A stretch of DNA of 64,000 nt from Sinonovacula constricta. Its lineage: Eukaryota; Mollusca; Bivalvia; Cardiida; Solecurtidae. The stretch lies in NCBI GenBank assembly GCA_007844125.1, contig CM017567.1:42677562-42741561 (forward strand), read 5' to 3'. The first letter of the stretch is position 1. Each line of letters starts with the position of its first letter. The position numbers and the translations under genes were made by a program. Of the stretch, positions 60,589 through 64,000 are shown in pieces. A model generated the notes under the pieces. It was not told the DNA's origin, did not search any database, and saw nothing but the letters and a program-made list of their open reading frames with translations.

Positions 60589-62165
60589 ATCCACATTATT
60601 ACAAGAGTAATATATCTAACATGGTTTGCTTTGTAGACGGAATAATTTGTCAGTTTTTTGAAAATGTGTAGAGAACAAAAATAATTAAACTAAAGCTGGT
60701 AACTCTTAAATAAATGATAATTGATAATGTTATTTATATTTGTATGTTGAGTTTTTTCCTTCTATAATATAAAACCAAAATGTGTTAAGAAGCTTTGAGC
60801 GAAATTATATGAAACTGGTAACAAGAGCAAGTGCTTGAATAAAGAAAGTGTCTCACAAACAACACGTCAGTATATACAATAACATCTAATCTAGTAACAT
60901 ACAAAAAAGAAAAAAATATATTAACAAACAGCATGTACATTTCCAAAAGGTGTAGATATAATTTTAAAAGTGAACAAAACAAACAAAAAAAGACAAACAA
61001 CAGTTTATATCTAGAGAGAGTAAAAACTGCAGGAAGAGCTGACATTAAAATTATTAATGGAAACAGCAAGTTTCTTCAAAGTGCTAAATTAATTTTACAG
61101 CTTGTCTTTTAATGCAGAGAATTGTTTTTTTTTTCACCTATCTGTAGTTATGAGAGTAGCAACTTAAAACAAACAAAACAACAAAAATGACATAGTTTAT
61201 ACAATCACGTGTATGCATTAATACATTCCATTATTTTCATTTGATTTGGTAAATATTTTGATATTGTGGTTATTTAAAAGTTATTTGGATTTACTAATTT
61301 TGGGTTGTTTGTAGGAGTTCGTAGGAATGTATTTTTCTCTACGTGAGTGGAAGATTTGACATAAAAGTAAACAGTGCATCTTATCGCCTGGGTGGTTTAT
61401 ATCTAGCTATAGTGATAGTTTCTCTCAGTGATTTTACCACAGATGTTTCAGCACAATTTTACTAACGACCAGTTCCAAAAGGTAGATAGTGGTTAGCTGT
61501 GCTATATTTTACAAATGTGTAAAGAAATATTTCTTTTGAAGAAGATAATGTTTAAGTTTCTTGCAAGATGGAATAGTTTACTATCTTTGTAGCGTTTTGT
61601 GGAAAGAGGTATGTAAATTGTGTTGTATTGATCATTGAGGTTTTGTTGTACTGTGCACTTCATACTTCCGTTTTGTATTGTGTCACCACATATCAACTCC
61701 ACCCGTCCCATGCAAAATACTTTTGGTATTCTTTATCCAGTTAGACAGGAAGGTTGGTATTATAACATTGTATGATACGGTCTAAAAATGTTTATTTGGA
61801 TTTTCATTTATTAATCTATCCTTCAACCGATCATTCTAAATTTAATAACAACATTTAAAGGATATCTGCCTAGCTCAGTCGACAGAAAACTCGCGCATAT
61901 TTGCGCTAGCGCTCACGTAATTTGAGCGGGGAAGTTAGTAAGGTTCTTATGCATTTAAATCTTATTAAAATAAGACGTATACATCACTTCTGGCTCTAAT
62001 AACGCACTAATCATCTTTTGTTGATTTTTTGCTGATAAAAATAAAGTTTTAACCACCCGAGATGTCAGAATATATTTATGCATTTAGGCGACTTGTGGAT
62101 CAGAAACTTGGCAATGATTGCGGTAGACTATAAATAAATTCGATGTAAATCCTTTAGAGGTTTGT
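60589..62165. other. Unique AT-rich intergenic DNA
   Basis: No gene seen. A TAGCTCAGTCGACAGA sequence near 61872 resembles a tRNA A box but has no B box nearby. Short frames (for example 60785-61069, minus) look composition-driven. Confidence 0.45.
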
Positions 62166-64000
62166 GAAGTTGGCTGGGAATTGGGAATTGGGTATTGGGT
62201 ATTCAATATCCAGATACAACCGAATACCCAGCCAGCTGGGAATTGGGTATTCGCGAATTCCCACATACAACCGAATACCCAGCTAGCTAGGTATTGGGTA
62301 TTGCATATAGAGCTACAGTCGTATTCCCAGCTGGCTGGGAATTGGGTATTCGAAATACTTTCAGTAAAAAGATGATTCAACGCAGAGATTGAATATCGAG
62401 CTAGAGCCGAATACCTATCTGGCTGGGAATTGGGTATTCGAAATATTTTTAGTATAGAAACTATTCAAGCAGAGTTTGAATATCGAGCTAGACCTGAATA
62501 CCTAGCTGGCTGGGAATTGGGTATTCAAAAATATTTTTTATTATAGGAACAATTAAACGCAGATTCTGAATATCGAGCTAGACCTGAATACCGAGCTGGC
62601 TGGGAATTGGGTATTCGAAATATTTTCTGTAAAAATACTTTAAACGCAGAGTTTGAATATCGACCTAGAGCCGAATACCTATCTGGCTGGGAATTGGGTA
62701 TTCAAAATATTTTTTTAATAGAAACTTTTTAAGCAGAGTTTGAATATCGAGCTAGACCTGAATACCGAGCTGGCTGGGAATTGGGTATTCGAAATATTTT
62801 TAGTATAGAAACTATTCAAGCAGAGTTTGAATATCGAGCTAGACCTGAATACCTATCTGGCTGGGAATTGGGGATTCGAAATATTGTTATTATTGGAACA
62901 ATTAAACGCAGATTCTGAATATCGAGCTAGACCTGAATACCTAGCTGGCTGGGAATTGGGTATTCAAAATATTTTTAATATAGGAACAATTAAACGCAGA
63001 TTCTGAATATCGAGCTAGATCTGAATACCGAGCTGGCTGGGAATTGGGTATTCGAAAAAATGTCTGTAAAAATACTATTCAACGCAGAGTTTGAATATCG
63101 AGCTAGAGCCGAATACCTATCTGGCTGGGAATTGGGTATTCGAAATATATTTAGTATAGAAACTATTCAAGCAGAGTTTGAATATCGAGCTAGACCTGAA
63201 TACCTAGCTGGCTGGGAATTGGGTATTCAAAAATATTTTTTATTATAGGAACAATTCAACGCAGATTCTGAATATCGAGCTAGACCTGAATACCCAGCTG
63301 GCTAGGAATTGGGTATTCGAAATATTATTTATTAAAAACACTAATCAACGCAGAATTTGAATATCGAGCTAGAGCCGAATACCTATCTGGCTGGGAATTG
63401 GGTATTTTAAATATTTTTATTATAGGATCAAATTAAACACAGACTCTGAATATCGAGCTAGAGCCGAATACCTATCTGGCTGGGAATTGGGTATTCGAAA
63501 TATTGTTATTATAGAAACAATTAAACGCAGATTCTGAATATCGAGCTAGACCTGAATACCGAGCTGGCTGGGAATTGGGTATTCGAAATATTTTCTGTAC
63601 AAATACTTTTAAACGCAGAGTTTGAATATCGAGCTAGAGCCGAATACCTGTCTGGCTGGGAATTGGGTATTCGAAAAAAAAATTTTAATAGAAACTTTTT
63701 AAGCAGAGTTTGAATATCGACCTAGAGCCGAATACCTATCTGGCTGGGAATTGGGTATTCAAAATACTTTTTTTTAATAGAAACTTTTTAAGCAGAGTTT
63801 GAATATCGAGCTAGACCTGAATACCTAGCTGGCTGGGAATTGGGTATTCAAAATATTTTTATTCTAGGAACAATTGAAAGCATATTTTGAATATCGAGCT
63901 AGACCTGAATACCGAGCTTGCTGGGAATTGGGTATTCGAAATATTTTTAGTATAGAAACTATTCAAGCAGAGTGTCAATATCGAGCTAGGCCTGAATAAC
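62166..64000. repeat. About 87-bp tandem repeat, runs off the window
   Basis: From about 62381 there are about 18 units of 86-90 bp. They carry GAATATCGAGCTAGA, CCTGAATACC or GCCGAATACC, CTGGCTGGGAATTGGGTATT and an AT-rich spacer. The first 200 bp (62166-62380) hold shorter, irregular versions. Each unit has GAATACC facing GGTATTC, so it can form a hairpin. In the early copy at 62221-62253 the arms are 10 bp and perfect (CGAATACCCA/TGGGTATTCG). Confidence 0.9.

Noticed and set aside
61865..61940. tRNA-like A box (TAGCTCAGTCGACAGA).
   Set aside because: No B box and no foldable arms follow; at most a fragment.

Overview
This window looks like repeat-rich, AT-rich nuclear DNA of an animal. I found no host protein-coding gene I would defend. 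The mix of several unrelated satellite arrays, remnants of CR1/Jockey-like non-LTR retrotransposons, a tRNA-derived SINE head and an intact Ty3/gypsy element fits a lophotrochozoan, perhaps a bivalve mollusc. That assignment is inference from texture; nothing in the sequence proves it. By my boundaries, tandem arrays cover about 36 kb of the 64 kb and the gypsy element another 8.9 kb.

Layout, left to right. 1-1108: unique DNA with a 24-bp minisatellite and a CA microsatellite. 1109-7290: about 199 copies of a 31-bp repeat. 7291-9240: unique DNA with one strong hairpin and an A-rich tract. 9241-9508: GCT/ACT trinucleotide repeat. 9725-10112: 44-bp minisatellite. 10113-12550: unique DNA with diverged duplications, a cluster of CRE-type palindromes and a CpG-rich stretch. 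12551-15569: about 60 copies of a 50-bp repeat, bracketed by two related 75-bp sequences. 15678-18978: unique DNA. 18979-36145: about 350 copies of a 48/49-bp repeat, with nested kilobase-scale duplications. 36146-44608: unique DNA holding a SINE, a decayed non-LTR fragment, a 42-bp in-frame repeat encoding a Cys-rich 14-residue motif, and a second, fuller non-LTR remnant. 44687-50232 and 59166-60588: one 11-bp satellite, split by the gypsy element at 50233-59165. 60589-62165: unique DNA. 62166-64000: a roughly 87-bp repeat that runs off the end of the window.

The gypsy element is the only clearly functional-looking gene set. It lies on the minus strand with near-identical LTRs (4 substitutions and one 6-bp indel by my count), a 4-bp GGAA target duplication, a tRNA-Lys-like primer binding site and a polypurine tract. 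It also has a long leader, gag, and an uninterrupted pol with protease, reverse transcriptase, RNase H and integrase. Gag and pol overlap in different frames. The overlap carries a textbook -1 ribosomal frameshift signal: the slippery heptamer TTTAAAC, an 8-nt spacer, then a 9-bp hairpin. Gag appears to lack the usual CCHC zinc knuckle and to have a one-base break near its N terminus. The surrounding satellites look like passively amplified DNA; the long reading frames that cross them follow from stop-free repeat units and are not evidence of genes.
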